Positions 11,433 to 23,839 are shown, counted from the first letter of the stretch. The stretch: 64,000 bases of DNA from Cunninghamella blakesleeana (GCA_017871115.1 JAFCIZ010000005.1:4891501-4955500), one strand, 5' to 3'. Numbers and translations: made by a program. Notes: generated by a model from the letters alone, not told the origin.

Positions 11433-13715
11433 ATGAGTAAACAAACACCATCTACGGTTGAATTAAAAGAGATATTTCCAAATAATAATGTATCAATCAA
11501 ATCACCTTCAACAGTGGGTTCATTAATCAACTCTATCAAACAGGAAACTTCTACTCCAACAAATAATAATCAATCTCTTGTTAATACAAATCAATCACCA
11601 CGACCCACAGCTATGCAAAAGAATGTAGCTCCATTTTTAAATAAAGTTTATGGGTAAAATATATAATAAAAAATATAATTTACTTTTTTATTATTATCCT
11701 ACAACAAAGAAAATTTTTATACTAACTTTGCCACTCTTTTTCTTTACAAACAAATATATATACACATGTATATATTCAAAACAACCTCTCATTCTTTATA
11801 TATGGTTTAATACCTTTATTATTATACTATTAAATAAAAGTATGGTGAATGATCCAAGCACAGATGATCTTATACGTTGGTCCGAAGATGGTAAGTCTTT
11901 TTTTGTGGTTAGACATGAAGATTTTGCAAGAACAGTTTTACCAAGGTTTTTTAAACACAGTAACTTTTCTTCCTTTGTGCGCCAGTTAAATATGTATGGT
12001 TTCCACAAAGTACCTCATCTTCAACATGGTGTACTTCACTCAGATTCAGATTCAGAGCAATGGGAATTTAGTAATCCACACTTTCAACGAAACCAACCTG
12101 ATTTGTTATTATTAGTCACTAGGAAAAAAGGTAGGGATAGTGATGAAAAAGAACAATCAACTACATCTAATAATATTGATTTACATCATATTTTGGAGGA
12201 AATTCAAGTGATCAAACAACATCAATTAAATATTAGCTCACAATTGAAAAATATTCAAAATGATAATTCGGTATTATGGCAGGAAACAATTTTGGCCCGC
12301 GATAGATACCAGCGCCATCAAGAAACAATTGATAAAATTTTACGATTTTTAGCTTCTGTATTTTCTAATGATAAATCAATGGCAATCCCACGTAAAAGAC
12401 GATACCTACTGGAGGCGCCTGATTCAGATAAAAGTAACCAAAACAATCATCACGATAATAATAATAGTGATAATAACAACAGTACTACCACTTCCACCTC
12501 CTCTAATAATAACGGTAAAAGAAAAAATAATGAACCATCGCCACCATCAAAAATTCAAAAAGTGTCTGGTAAAACACCTGAATTTAAATTAGAAGACTAT
12601 GTGAGTCCATCAAATGAATACAATAGTAATTCTGATTTTTCCTCCTTTTCATCATCACTACCTCAATCTGCTATATCATCGAATCCATCTTCAGAACTTG
12701 CTGATGCAATTGCTTTAAACGACAAATCAAAACAAGGCACATGTAAGTTTTTATATTTTTTTAGAGATACTATGGTTAATAATATATATATTTGTATATA
12801 TTAAATATCATAATGAGTCATGTATTTATTTTTAATTAAATGTTTTTTTTTTAAAAAAAAAAATTAGCAATAGCGTCCCTTCGATCATCATTACCTCCAG
12901 ATTTATCACATGTAATAAGTAATCAACAACTTCAAGGACTTCAAAAATTAATCAGTCTTGCGCAATCTAATCCAGCTTTATTAAATCAATTAACGGATGC
13001 ATTTAATTCCTACCATCAAGTGAACAACAATAGCAACAGTAACCTCAATAATAACATGAACGGTAGTATACCTTCAGCCATATCGTCCAATCCAACCAAT
13101 TTAACACCAATGACAGATTATTCCCAAATAGCCCAATTATTTGATGCAAATACACTTAATATGCTCAGCAATAGTATGGCAACTATCCCTTCATCTTTGT
13201 CTTCCACTTCCAACCCATATACAGTAACCTCACCAACCATACCGCCACCAACGTCTCCTTCTACTATTTCAACAATTTCTTTTAATGATTTTTCAAATCC
13301 TATTAGTTCAATAGCAGGTCAACAAGATTTGGATTCAAGCATATTACCTTACCCAGAAATTAATGAAATTCCTTTATCAAATCCAATTTCATCCACGACA
13401 ACGGCAGCAACTACACCAACATCAGTTCCACTGTCATCTAATAATAATAACAATAATACATCCATTCCCGTATTACCTACTTTACAATTAACTTCAACAC
13501 CCGATTCCAATAATAATAATAACCATGATAATAATAGCAGTGACTTGACAACATCAACGAATTTAAATTCGCTTTCAAGTAATCATAATCCTTCTTTACA
13601 ACAAGTAACATCGGATATTCAATCAGTGATAAAAGAAAATGACAGTGTTAATAATAATATTGATAATGTTGTAAATGATATATTTGGGTTTTTGAATACA
13701 GACTTTTTAGAGTAA
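11433..13715 (+). CDS. HSF: Heat shock transcription factor
   Basis: Exons 11433-11653, 11841-12742 and 12868-13715 give 656 aa. The first intron interrupts the DNA-binding domain, splitting a Gly codon in NKVYG/MVNDPSTDD. The winged-helix HSF domain spans about residues 67-171 with the recognition-helix hallmark HSNFSSFVRQLNMYGFHKV, followed by HFQRNQPDLLLLVTRKKG. A heptad-rich segment at about 189-250 (HILEEIQVIKQHQ ... LRFLASVFS) fits the HR-A/B trimerisation coiled coil, which separates HSF from Skn7- or Sfl1-type HSF-fold proteins. The rest is Asn/Ser/Thr/Pro-rich and ends in an acidic-hydrophobic patch VVNDIFGFLNTDFLE, a plausible activation segment. It would bind nTTCn/nGAAn repeats at heat-shock promoters. 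The start is the first ATG after a T-rich leader. Confidence 0.95.
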
Positions 13716-13788
13716 TGTTAACACTTCTACTCCTTTCCTTTTTCAGTATCGCCATTTATTTTATTTTATATTATGCATTGGAAAAAAT

Positions 13789-13791
<3 letters not shown>

Positions 13792-13827
<36 letters not shown>
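13792..13827. repeat. (TA)n microsatellite
   Basis: About 36 bp of alternating TA downstream of HSF. Confidence 0.95.
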
Positions 13828-13830
<3 letters not shown>

Positions 13831-13928
13831 TTACATTATACTTTTTATTTCATTTTACATATATATTTAAACGCATTGCTTTTTATTTTTCGTATTATAT
13901 CCATTGCCTTTTTTAATTTTTTCTAAAA

Positions 13929-13933
13929 GGCGG
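13929..13933 (+). promoter_or_regulatory. GGCGG element upstream of the 2OG oxygenase
   Basis: AAAAGGCGGAG in an otherwise AT-only flank, similar to elements upstream of ASH2, actin, FANCM and SPT4 in this window. The role is inferred. Confidence 0.4.
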
Positions 13934-14269
13934 AGTTTTGAATAGAAAAAAATAAAGTGAAATCATTTTTTACATTTTAATTTTTCTTCTTTATTCATTT
14001 TCCAATTTTTATTCTACGTTGTTCTATTTTGTTCTTTCAATTTCTATGCAAAATAGTAAAAAATATGATTTATTTTATTTTAGCAATCTTGAATGTATTC
14101 ATTATATGAAATAAAGATGCTTATTTCTTTTTCTTTTTTTAAAAAATATCCTGACATTAAGGCGTACCTAATAGGTTAATTTTTTTAAAGCCAACCTTTT
14201 TAGGAAAATCTTTTTTTTCTCTCTTTCCCTATCTTTATTTATTTATTTGCTTATTAAAAAAAAAAAAAT

Positions 14270-15445
14270 ATGGCGACTGAACAAGATTCTTTGGAGGCTC
14301 GTATTTTACGCGTTGCGGCAACAAATAATGACAACTTACCTGATTTCCCTAACGATAAAAACGATATGCCTTTGGACTATGAGGAAGAAGAAGAAGAAGA
14401 AATAGAAGAAGTAGAAGAAATCACTGAAAACGACTTGCTAAAATATCTGGATCAACAAGAAAATCCTTTGAGCATAGCCCAACGGCTATTTTATCACGAA
14501 GTCAACACTCTTTCAGCACAAAAACATGAACATGACTGGAAATTGAAATGCTTACCAAATAAATCTATTGAAGATCTCTACGCCCACGGTTGGACACAGC
14601 TTGACACCCTTCTTGATTTAGATACTGTTAAAGGTAAATATATATATATATATATTATTTAAATAACAATGGTAAAAAGGAAAAAAAGAAAGAACATAGA
14701 GGTTTGAACTTACGGAAATAATATCAAACTGTTATTTATATAGGTGTTAGGCTCGAAGCTCAAGATATGTTGGATAGAGGAATATTTACACAAGCTAGCC
14801 AGCTTAAAAACCATGATGATGATCCATATCGTGACGTGAACGCGCGTGATGATTCTATTGTTTGGTAAACTAAATATATAAATACACATACTAGCCATTT
14901 TTAAAAATAATGATGTAAAATTAATATTATTGACACGAAAATATTTTTTTATTATATAAGTATATATTCACATTACTATCTGTTTTTTTTATCTATTTTT
15001 TTATTTATTTAGGTTAGATCCAGAAAATAAAGATACAAATTCACCGCATATTCAAAAAGTATTAGATTTCTTTAGTGGACCACTTCATGATGATTTAGCA
15101 TCTATGATTCGATTAAATGGAAAAGTAGAATATCAGTTGGCTTACTACCACCCACAAAATGCTAGATATGAAAAGCATCGAGATGCTTTACCAACAGATG
15201 ATCCTGAAGACACTTCTCAGCGTCGTGTCACAGCTATTCTTTATTTAAATCCAGGTATTACAAATGCAGATGGAGGTGAATTGAAAATATTTGGTATTCC
15301 TAATTCATTTGGTCATTCAGAATCAGCGGATAGATCGATTCCTCCTCTACTTGGTCGTATTGTTATATTTTTAAGTGGGGTAATTGATCATGCTGTGATG
15401 CCTGCTAAAAAAGAACGGTTTGCTTTGACAGCTTGGATGCGATAA
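14270..15445 (+). CDS. 2-oxoglutarate/Fe(II) oxygenase, prolyl-hydroxylase (PHD/EGLN-like) type
   Basis: Exons 14270-14633, 14744-14864 and 15013-15445 give 305 aa. The N-terminal third has an acidic stretch (residues about 38-52, mostly Glu). The C-terminal double-stranded beta-helix holds all expected cofactor residues: HxD in KHRDA (His217, Asp219), distal His288 in GVIDHAVMP, and Arg297 in KERFALTAW for 2-oxoglutarate. QLAYYHP, RRVTAILYLNP and DGGELKIF match the P4Hc/PHD pattern. There is no signal peptide, so it should act in cytosol or nucleus. Family knowledge: such enzymes hydroxylate prolyl residues of regulatory or ribosomal proteins and respond to oxygen, iron and 2-oxoglutarate. 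The substrate here is unknown; a collagen-type P4H is unlikely without a secretion signal. Confidence 0.88.
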
Positions 15446-15918
15446 ACGAAAATAAAAGCCAATTCCAACTATTTATTATTTAACTATTTATTGATTCAGC
15501 TATCTATTAATGCAATTATTTATTAATACAACAATTTATTTATAAAATAAAATAAAATAAATATATAGTCTTATATTTTTTAAAAAAAGTAGAGTGTGAA
15601 AAAATAAAAAACAAAAAATAGACAAGATAATATTATTATACCTGATTTATTTCAAAAGGAAGTAAACATATTAGTATACCGATTATTATGTTTCTAGGTA
15701 TGTATTAATATCTCAGCCTGCAAAAAAAAAGTAAAAGAGGTAAATGTTGGCACCTAGCTTTTTTTTTGAAACACAAACCCAGCTTTTAAAAAAATCATGC
15801 GATATTTAAAAATTCTTTTTTTATTTCTTTTTCTTTTTCACCTTTTTTTTTTTATTTTTTTTATTTTTTATTATACATACATTTGTATAAATATAAACCT
15901 ATACATATTATTATTACT
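15446..15918. other. Spacer before the universal stress protein gene
   Basis: AT-rich 3' flank, then a T-rich promoter-like stretch (about 15815-15870). No gene or clear motif beyond homopolymers. Confidence 0.5.
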
Positions 15919-16917
15919 ATGTCCGAATCATCTAAAGATACTACTGTTAACAAAGACAATTTAAAACCACTAATGCAAGATCAGGAAGTTCACCATTCTA
16001 CTTCCGGAAGTAATACTCCTTTATCAAGAGTAGTCTGCGTTTGTCTTGATAGTACTTCGGGTAAAGATGCTTTTAACTGGGCAGTAAATAGTTTTATTCA
16101 ACCTTCAACGGATTTGGTAAAGACTATATACTATATATCCATATGTATTATTATGATTATGATTATGATTATATTATTATTATTATTATTATAATTATTA
16201 AAATCATATTATATTTTTTTATTCAAAAATTTGAAGGTGATACTATTACATGTTCGACAAATTGATTTACCTATTGCACCTTATATTAATGCCACTGGAT
16301 ATTTGGATGAAGTTGGAGAAGAATTACGTGAAGAGAGTCATCAACTTTTAAGACATTATGCCGGTAAATTGGTTAAAAAACATGTAAGATTACATAAAAT
16401 AAGAGCGGATATTATTTTTTATTAGGCCCTTTCATTTTTCTTTTCTTTTTTCATCATCATCTTATTAATATTATTATAATGAATATTGCTATTGTTACTA
16501 CTACTACTATTATTATTATAGGTTGCTTGTAAAGCAATATCAATGATTGGTGACCCAAAAACTGAAATTGTACGAAAGATAAAAGAAGTAAAAGCTGATG
16601 CAGTCATAGTAGGATCAAGAAATTATGGATTAGTTAAAAGGTAATTTAATTTTTATATTAAATTAATAAAATAAAATAAATATATATGACTAATAGATAG
16701 ATAACTAATGAACATTTTTAAATAAATTTATAGGACATTGTTAGGAAGTGTTAGGTAAGAAGTATATTTGTAAATATATATGTAAATATGATTATTTTTT
16801 ATTTTCTTTTGACTCTCTTTATATATTATTATTATTATTAGTGATCATATTGCTCATCATAGTCCTTGCACCGTTATTATTGCAAAACCAAATGCGTTAA
16901 ACAAAAGTGAAGAATAA
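15919..16917 (+). CDS. Universal stress protein (UspA fold)
   Basis: Exons 15919-16116, 16237-16383, 16522-16640, 16734-16754 and 16842-16917 give 186 aa. The fourth exon is only 21 nt and encodes most of RTLLGSVS. The fold runs from RVVCVCLDSTSGKDAFNWAV (about 37-56) through VILLHVRQI and ADAVIVGSRNYG to HIAHHSPCTVIIAKP. The nucleotide loop reads GSRNYGLVKRTLLGS, where the second Gly of the usual G-x2-G-x9-G(S/T) pattern is Asn, so ATP binding is uncertain. An in-frame ATG 36 nt upstream is possible, but the chosen MSESSKD start matches the soluble family better. Family members are cytosolic stress-responsive proteins; the role here is inferred. Confidence 0.92.
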
Positions 16918-17331
16918 ATGGTTTGAAAAAATCATTATACAAAATATAAATAGCATTGTATACACTGGCTCCTAAAAAAGGTATTTTATTTTATTTTTCT
17001 CACTCCAATTTTTTTTCGTATATATTTTTATCTTTTTTATAAATATAAAATAATGTCTTTTAAATAAATAGGATAATGATATAATATTTCATTATATAGT
17101 AATTGATGGTTAAAAAAATCCTCGCTTTTTTAAAAAAAGACTAGCATAATTATTTTTAAATACTTGGCATGTATTTTTAAGTTTATTTTTTTTTATTTTC
17201 GTCTAAACTTTTAAAAATTATATTTAAAAGTTTTAAACAAATACAATAACTACCTTTTCTATTTTTTTTTAAAAATAATGCATTACTTTTTACTATGTAC
17301 GTACTTGAAAATAAAATATAAGAAAAATATA
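16918..17331. other. Convergent spacer between the stress protein and bZIP genes
   Basis: A 414-bp tail-to-tail spacer of A/T homopolymers, including a TTTTTTAAAAAAA junction near 17130. Nothing else was seen. Confidence 0.5.
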
Positions 17332-18061
17332 TTATATGGGAAGATTATAATGTTGCCGCTGTTGCTGCTGCTGCTGTTGTTGTTGTTTCATATAGTGTTT
17401 TAATAGACGGCATTTGCATCTATATTGTATATAAATATAAATATATTAATATTTTTTACATACTGTACTTTTTTTTTTAAAAAAAAAAAATATCTCTTAC
17501 TTTGAGTGTATAGTGAGTTGATTTTTTAGTTGTTGAACTTCTTGTTCTAGTTCAAAAAGCTTCCGCCTTAATACTTTATTTTTTTTTAATCGTTCTTCGT
17601 AAGTTTTTGTCAATTCTTCTATCCATATTTTTTTACGTTCTCGACATTTTAAAGCTATGAATGTATATATATTTATAAATAATGATAATAAAAGGTATAT
17701 ATTAATATTTTTTCTTTTATTTTAATTTTCAAGAATAAATTATATGTATATATACATACTTCTTTTAAAAAGTAAAGATAAAATATTAAATAAATCAACA
17801 TAATTTACCTGCAATTCGATTTTTTTCTAGTGTACAGGACTTTTTTTTTTCTCGATCTACAGGTTGATTTTGAAAATCTATTGTCTTCCTTGGTACATTT
17901 TTAGTAACAATAGATTCTTCAATAAAGGGTTGGTAGTTATATTGATTTTTAACAGGTGGTGTGGATGATGTAAATTCAGGTGGATATAATATATTGGGTT
18001 GATTATATATATAATAGGATGAAGTTGATGATCTTAATGGGATTGGTGTTGATGTAGTCAT
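17332..18061 (-). CDS. bZIP transcription factor, ATF/CREB (Atf1) type
   Basis: Exons on the complement 17809-18061, 17501-17654 and 17332-17419 give 164 aa. The basic region is EKNRIAALKCRERKKIWIEE (about residues 78-97), with the first intron splitting the Ala codon inside it. NxxAALKCRxRKK is the ATF2/Atf1 signature. A leucine zipper follows (about 98-132, ending QQLKNQLTIHS). The C-terminus is a short basic, Gln-rich tail (QQQQQQQQQQ) specified by CAA and CAG codons. The N-terminus is short and Ser/Thr/Pro-rich, so this is smaller than Atf1 or ATF2 and lacks a visible MAPK docking domain. It should bind CRE-like sites as a homo- or heterodimer in stress responses; targets are unknown. Confidence 0.9.
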
Positions 18062-18731
18062 TCTTTTTTCTCTTTTTAAAAATAAAAATAAAATAAAAAA
18101 TATAAAAGAAAGAAAAATATTGATGTTGATAGAAATAGAAAAGATAAATAATATATTTTATAATTTATTTTTTGATTAAAATGGAAATAACGTGTGATTA
18201 GCATCATGGTTGTACCTTGAAACATAATTTTTCATTTTCGGATTTCTTTTTACATGTTCATTCACACTCACATACGCAATTTATTCATCTTAAACAATAT
18301 GGTAGCTCCAATAATATATAGATTTTTTTTTATTAAAAAAACAGCTTTTCATATTTTACCAACAAAATATATAATATATCATAATACAAATGTTGGTATA
18401 AATCAGGGATATATAGTGGGTATATGATTACATTAATTGTGAGAATAATTTTTTTTTCTTTTTTTTTTTGGTGTATTCAATTATGATTTGTTAATATATA
18501 AGATTGATCTCCTTTAAGCTATGAATTGATTCAGTTTCACTACTATTTTTATATTTTTTTAAAATTCCAAATATTTCTTTTTTATTCTTCTATAAAAAAG
18601 AAAGTTTATATACTATAGAAAGACATAGAAACTTCTATACATAAACCAATCTATTCAAATCCATTTATTTTTTTTTATTTCATATATATATATATATATA
18701 GGTGTGTGTATTATATGTATGTATAAATCTA
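18062..18731. other. Spacer between KARS 3' end and bZIP 5' end
   Basis: The bZIP promoter occupies the left part (AT-rich with A runs). Several poly(T) runs lie near 18450-18470 and a (TA)n tract at about 18682-18700, just downstream of the lysyl-tRNA synthetase stop. No gene is seen. Confidence 0.5.
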
Positions 18732-20780
18732 CTATTCTTCGACAGGTTTCATAGCAGGGAATAATAATACTTCCTTAATATTATTGGAATTAGTCAAGAA
18801 CATTGTTAAACGATCCAAACCCATACCCCAACCACCAGTAGGAGGTAATCCAAATTCTAAAGCTTGACAGAAGTTTTCATCAATAACTTGAGCTTCATCA
18901 TCTCCAGCATCCTTATCGGCAGCTTGTTGAGCGAAACGTTCACGTTGATCGAAAGGATCATTCAATTCTGTGTAAGCGTTACATACTTCCTTGGTAGCAA
19001 CAAATAATTCGAAACGTTCACAGAGACCATTACGATCGCGATGCTTCTTAGCTAAAGGAGACATCATCATAGGGTGGCCAGTAATGAAAGTAGGGGAGAT
19101 ACAGCTGACTTCAATAAATTCACCAACCAATTTATCTAACATACGAGCATTTGTACGAGGAGCAGAACAATCAATGTTATGCTTGATTAAGAGCTGATCT
19201 AAGAACTTGTTAGTTTCATCAGTGTGTAATTGATCACCAGGAGGGAAGGTTACATTCAATTTTTCTTCTAAAGTACCAATCATATCTAATCTCTTGAAGG
19301 GAGGGGTGAAGTCAATATCTAAAGCAGGAGCGTCAGGGCCATGAGGATGATATTGAATCTTATAAGTACCAAATAAGCTATGTACCATTCCAGATAATAA
19401 TTCTTCAGTCATGTTCATTAAATCATACATGTCAGCATAGGCCATATAGAATTCACAAGTAGTGAATTCAGGATTGTGAGTTAAATCGATACCTTCATTA
19501 CGGAATTGTCTACCAATTTCATATACACGATCCAATCCACCTACGGTAAGCATCTTAAGGTATAATTCAGGAGCAATACGCATAAACATATCTAACTTCA
19601 AATCATTATGATGGGTAACAAAAGGTTTAGCTGTGGCACCGCCAGCAATCATATTCATCATGGGTGTTTCTACTTCTAAAAATCCTTGCTTGTCTAAATA
19701 ATTACGAAGATAGCTAATAATCTTTGATCTTGTAATAAACTTGTCACGTACATAACTGTTCATAATTAAATCCAAATAACGTTGACGATAACGTAATTCT
19801 TGATCCTTAAAACCATAGTTGGACTTGGGTAACATACGTAAACAAGGTGATAATAATTGAATTTGTTTGGGGAAAATAGATAATTCACCACGCTTGGTCT
19901 TACCAGGCTTACCACGAACACCAACAATATCACCACGGCGAAGTAAATCATGAATGGCAGCATAATCACCTTCTTCATTATCAGCGGCAGAAGCCATGAT
20001 TTGAATCTTGACACCTTCACCATGTAAATCATAGAATCGAAGTTTAGCTCCAGAGGCACGCTTGTTGTGAATACGACCAGCAACAGTAATAACGTCATCA
20101 GATTGTTCTCCAGATTCTAATTTGCTATATTTTTCAATAAATTCAGGAAGACTGACTTCTACTTGGAACTTGTGTGGATAAGGGTTAGGTTGTTGGTTAT
20201 CACGTAATTGACGAATAGACTTGCTACGTAATTCAAAGTATTGCTAATATGAAAAAAGAATTTATAAACAATAGTAATAATTAGTAAAAGGATATAAATG
20301 TGCATAAAAAAATAGAACGCTATAACGCTATAACACTTTTCTCTTTCTAGCATCTCTCTCTATCCACGTATTTATTTGTATTTATTTATCTTGATATCAC
20401 GTATTTTATACTATTTATTTTACTCACGTTAGGATTTAATTCTTCTTCACCTTCTTCAGCACTCTTTGGCTTTTCTTCAGTAGCAGGAGCAGAAGCAGCC
20501 TTAGCAGCCTTAGCAGCTTCCTTTTCACGTTGCTTAGTACGGCGCTTTAATTCACTATATGAAAAGAAGATAAAAATAATAAAAATAATAAAAATTAAAG
20601 ATATATATTATATACATATGTCAGTATATCACATTTTTATATATTCAAAGTATAATATAATAATAATAATAATAAATAGAATAAATAAAATACTACTTAC
20701 GACTTGGAAATCATTTCCCCAGTAACGGGATCCTTTTGAAGGTTCTTTTCATTAATAGCAGCAGCGGCGGCGTCAGACAT
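18732..20780 (-). CDS. KARS: Lysyl-tRNA synthetase, class II, cytosolic
   Basis: Exons on the complement 20701-20780, 20428-20554 and 18732-20243 give 572 aa, typical for eukaryotic LysRS. The start [13 protein letters not shown] leads into a lysine- and alanine-rich N-terminal extension (about 20-55) that aids tRNA binding in eukaryotic enzymes. The anticodon-binding OB fold lies at about 95-205 ([20 protein letters not shown]). The class II core carries motif 1 ([10 protein letters not shown]), motif 2 ([20 protein letters not shown]) and motif 3 ([15 protein letters not shown]). There is no obvious mitochondrial presequence. It charges tRNA-Lys. Codon choice is tight (GGT, GCT, AAG, ATC/TTC frequent), like actin in this window, suggesting high expression. 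Confidence 0.97.
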
Positions 20781-21132
20781 AATATTAATTATTTATAAAA
20801 AAAAAATATGAGGAAGAAAGAGAAAATGAGGGAGAAAGAAAATTTTTTTTATATAATTCAAAAAAAAAAAAATTCAAAAAATTTAAAACCCGCCCTCCCA
20901 CAGATATTATGTTAGTCACTTATGTCAAATATTATGGCTTGTGTAGTTAAGTTGAAGCATATTAAATTCTAAATTTGGTATATAATTTTAGATTGAAATC
21001 ATTTTTGTATATAAAAAACTGATCTGCCTTTAATTTTATTTATGCGAAAAAAAAAAAAAAGGGTCATAGGATATATTTGTATATATAATGACAGGTTTTT
21101 TATCTTTATTTATCGTTTTTATTGATTTCCCT
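20781..21132. other. Spacer: KARS promoter and ASH2 3' flank
   Basis: The KARS 5' flank has a GC-rich block, AAACCCGCCCTCCC, with CCGCC at 20890-20894, about 110 bp before the start codon and flanked by A runs. The rest is AT-rich ASH2 3' flank. Confidence 0.55.
20890..20894. promoter_or_regulatory. CCGCC element upstream of KARS
   Basis: CCCGCCC block about 110 bp upstream of the lysyl-tRNA synthetase start, in an AT-rich flank. The regulatory role is inferred from recurrence in this window. Confidence 0.4.
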
Positions 21133-22532
21133 TTATTCAATTATTTTTTTTCTAAAGCATCGAGTAACTTCATCAACTAAATCCCACATACATTCTTCTA
21201 CCATATATTCCTTATAACGTTCACACATAGGTTTCCAAGGAGCAGCATCAGTTGGAGGATATTGAAAATCAGGACCAAAATTACAAGTAACTACGCCACC
21301 TTTATATACACTGACAGCAGGATAATAGCCTAATGTACCATCATCCACAAGAGGAGGATCGTCATTCCATTGTTGATGTCTAGAATTACCATCAAAATCT
21401 TCATCGTCCAATAAATTGATAGCGGAAGCTGTTGTTGATGAAGTAGGTGTTGATGCTGATGAATTATTATTATCTTTTTTACTATTATATTTTCTTTTCT
21501 TCTTTTGGTGTTGAGCCAAAATCATTTCAGGCAAACTTCCAAAATCTTCATAGTCCGTTAAATCTTTATACATGACACCAAGACAGACTCCATTTTTATA
21601 TATGGTAATATAAGATCCTTCTAATTTTTTGGGTTCATATAATTTTTCATCTTCTTTTCTGTACCGATCAGCCAAGGCTTCCATTTCTTTACTTTGTCGG
21701 TAATCCTTTTCTTCAAACCATAATGTGTCTTTGAATAAAATGGGTATACGCTTTCTTGTTGGGCTTTTAAATTTCATTCCATCTTTATTATTTGTTGATG
21801 TATCCTTTCTTTTATATCTTGGTGGTAGAGATATATAAAGACCAATCACATCACCAGTTTCAAATGGTTCGCCATAGCTTTCTAACCGAGAGCAAAAAAC
21901 TTTTTCACCTGTTTTATCACGATAACCATAACTATAAGCATCATATCCTACAGGTGCATTTAAACATGCTAAATAAAATAAAGATGAATATATATATATA
22001 TATATGTGTGTGTATGTGTTCTTTTTTTATATTATTTATTCACTTTGATATACATATCACCTGTTTAATTTATCTTTATTTATTTATTTATCCTAATAAA
22101 TATATATTTACCTTCACGTCTTGCCCAACCAATCCTAACATGGCCACCGGAATCATCATTACCTTTTAAAATCGTAGCTTCCCAATACCAATTCCCTTCT
22201 CTAACGCCTACATTAGTGCGACACATACGAAATCCTTTATCGGTTGTAATTGTCAATCCATCATTCGCCACTGATACGTATGAGCTTTTATCTGGTACAC
22301 TAAGCATACAGCCACTTCCTTCTGTATTTTCTGTTTGTCGATAAGCAATATGGGGTAACAAAAGTGTCTTTTCACATGGTATGTATTTAAATCCAAATCG
22401 ATTAAATGGATGATCGGTATTATTAGAACTACTAAACATTGCAGGTGTAATAGATGGGGTGACCTGAGGGGAGGACGATCTTGGTGAAGGTGTATTAGAT
22501 GCTACCCATTTTTCAATATGACTCTGACTATG

Positions 22533-22594
<62 letters not shown>

Positions 22595-23097
22595 TTATAT
22601 TAAATGGCTGTTGTATTTGCTTATGTAATAATGAAGTTGAAGGTGACATTGTAGTAGAGTTTGATTCAGAATGGTAAGCATTTATATCATCCGACTTTCT
22701 TTTTTCCCTTGGCCTTGAGGTTGTAGAATATGATTTTGTACCTGACTGTCAAAAATAAAAAAATAAATAGAAGAGAAAGAATTAGAAGATAAATAAATAT
22801 AAAAAAGAAAATACACACCCATATACATATGTAGAACATCATATTATTTTACCAAAACAGGACGAATATGCCATAAATTTGGATCAGATAAAACAAATTC
22901 CGAAGAAGCGGATCGTTGTCTTTCATCCTTGGCTACGAATGTATCTTTAGAAGAGTATAAACAACTACCTAAAGTTGCCCACCTATTTAAAGAAGTAGAG
23001 AAAAATAATCGTGCACATAAAATGATAAATAAAAAGAAAAGAAAGGCATACAAATCATGTTAGTTATTTTATATTACCTATATTACTATTATTATTG

Positions 23098-23131
<34 letters not shown>

Positions 23132-23761
23132 TTTATTATTATTAGTTATTAGCTGTTTTTATTTATATATATATATATATTTACCAAGTAGTAGTTCTAG
23201 CGCGTTCTGTACAAATTTGGTCCCAGTGTTTATCCACAAAAGGTATAATTTGTTTTTTATAAAAATGATATCTTTCAGGGTGCCACTGTTTCATTAAATT
23301 AGCATTTTTACTATCAAATAAATCTTTATTATAATCACCTAATCTGTATTCAATTTCTTCCAGAGCTAAATTTGCTATAGTTGTCACGCATATATCTTTC
23401 CAGCCAGCTGTTGTACGTTCAAAAGTTTCACTTTTATTAGGGTTACAGTTACGGCAAACAAATATATAATTGATGGTAAATAATAAAGTAGGTGGATTTT
23501 TCACTGAAGTACATTCTGAATGAAACCAGTTTCGACATTCTAAAATAGAAAAGAGAGAGGAGAGGTAAAGCAGTTAATATTATTAGTTTTAATAAAATAA
23601 ATTCAAAAAAACAATTATCATTATTTTTATTATTATTATTATTATTTCTATTTACGTTTGCACTGTAATGAAATTTCTAAAAGGTTACGATCCCGTTGAC
23701 AATAGCAATATTTATGTTGTGAATTAATAGTATGAGTTTCATTCCATATTAATTCAGACAT
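21133..23761 (-). CDS. ASH2: COMPASS/Set1 complex subunit ASH2 (Bre2 homologue)
   Basis: Exons on the complement 23656-23761, 23185-23539, 22853-22982, 22112-22745 and 21133-21968 give 686 aa. The N-terminus has an ASH2-type Cys/His cluster (YCYCQRDRN, CKQCRNWFHSECTS, FVCRNCN), then the winged-helix region (GWKDICVTTIANLALEE ... FYKKQIIPFVDKHWDQI). A low-complexity linker with long Asn runs precedes a SPRY domain (about 300-660): GSGCMLSVPDKSSYVSV, GNWYWEATIL, HVRIGWARREA, PVGYDAYSYGYRDKTGEKVF, FGPDFQYPP. A Ser/Lys-rich loop is inserted in SPRY around the KKKRKYNSKKD motif. Family knowledge: with RbBP5 and DPY30 it activates Set1/MLL-type H3K4 methyltransferases. The gene shares a 187-bp head-to-head promoter with the gene at 23949. 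Yeast Bre2 lacks the full Cys cluster, so the domain order here is animal-like. Confidence 0.93.
22542..22593. repeat. ATT trinucleotide repeat coding for Asn runs in ASH2
   Basis: An interrupted (ATT)n tract on the plus strand reads as poly-Asn in the ASH2 linker. Similar Asn runs occur in the FANCM, C2H2 and Sec7 genes. Confidence 0.8.
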
Positions 23762-23839
23762 GACCTTAATAGTATTCCTTATTTTATTAGAATGAAAAAA
23801 AATGTGTCAGAACAAAAAAGAAAAATGGTAAAAAAATTC

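Larger units (their letters stand above)
13716..14269. other. Spacer between HSF and the 2OG oxygenase gene
   Basis: It holds a (TA)n tract at 13792-13827, a TTTTCTAAAAGGCGGAG element (ggcgg 13929-13933) about 340 bp before the next start codon, and T-rich promoter DNA. No gene is seen. Confidence 0.6.

Noticed and set aside
15883..15918. Upstream in-frame ATG for the universal stress protein
   Set aside because: It would add MYKYKPIHIIIT, unlike family N-termini; the later MSESSKD start fits better.
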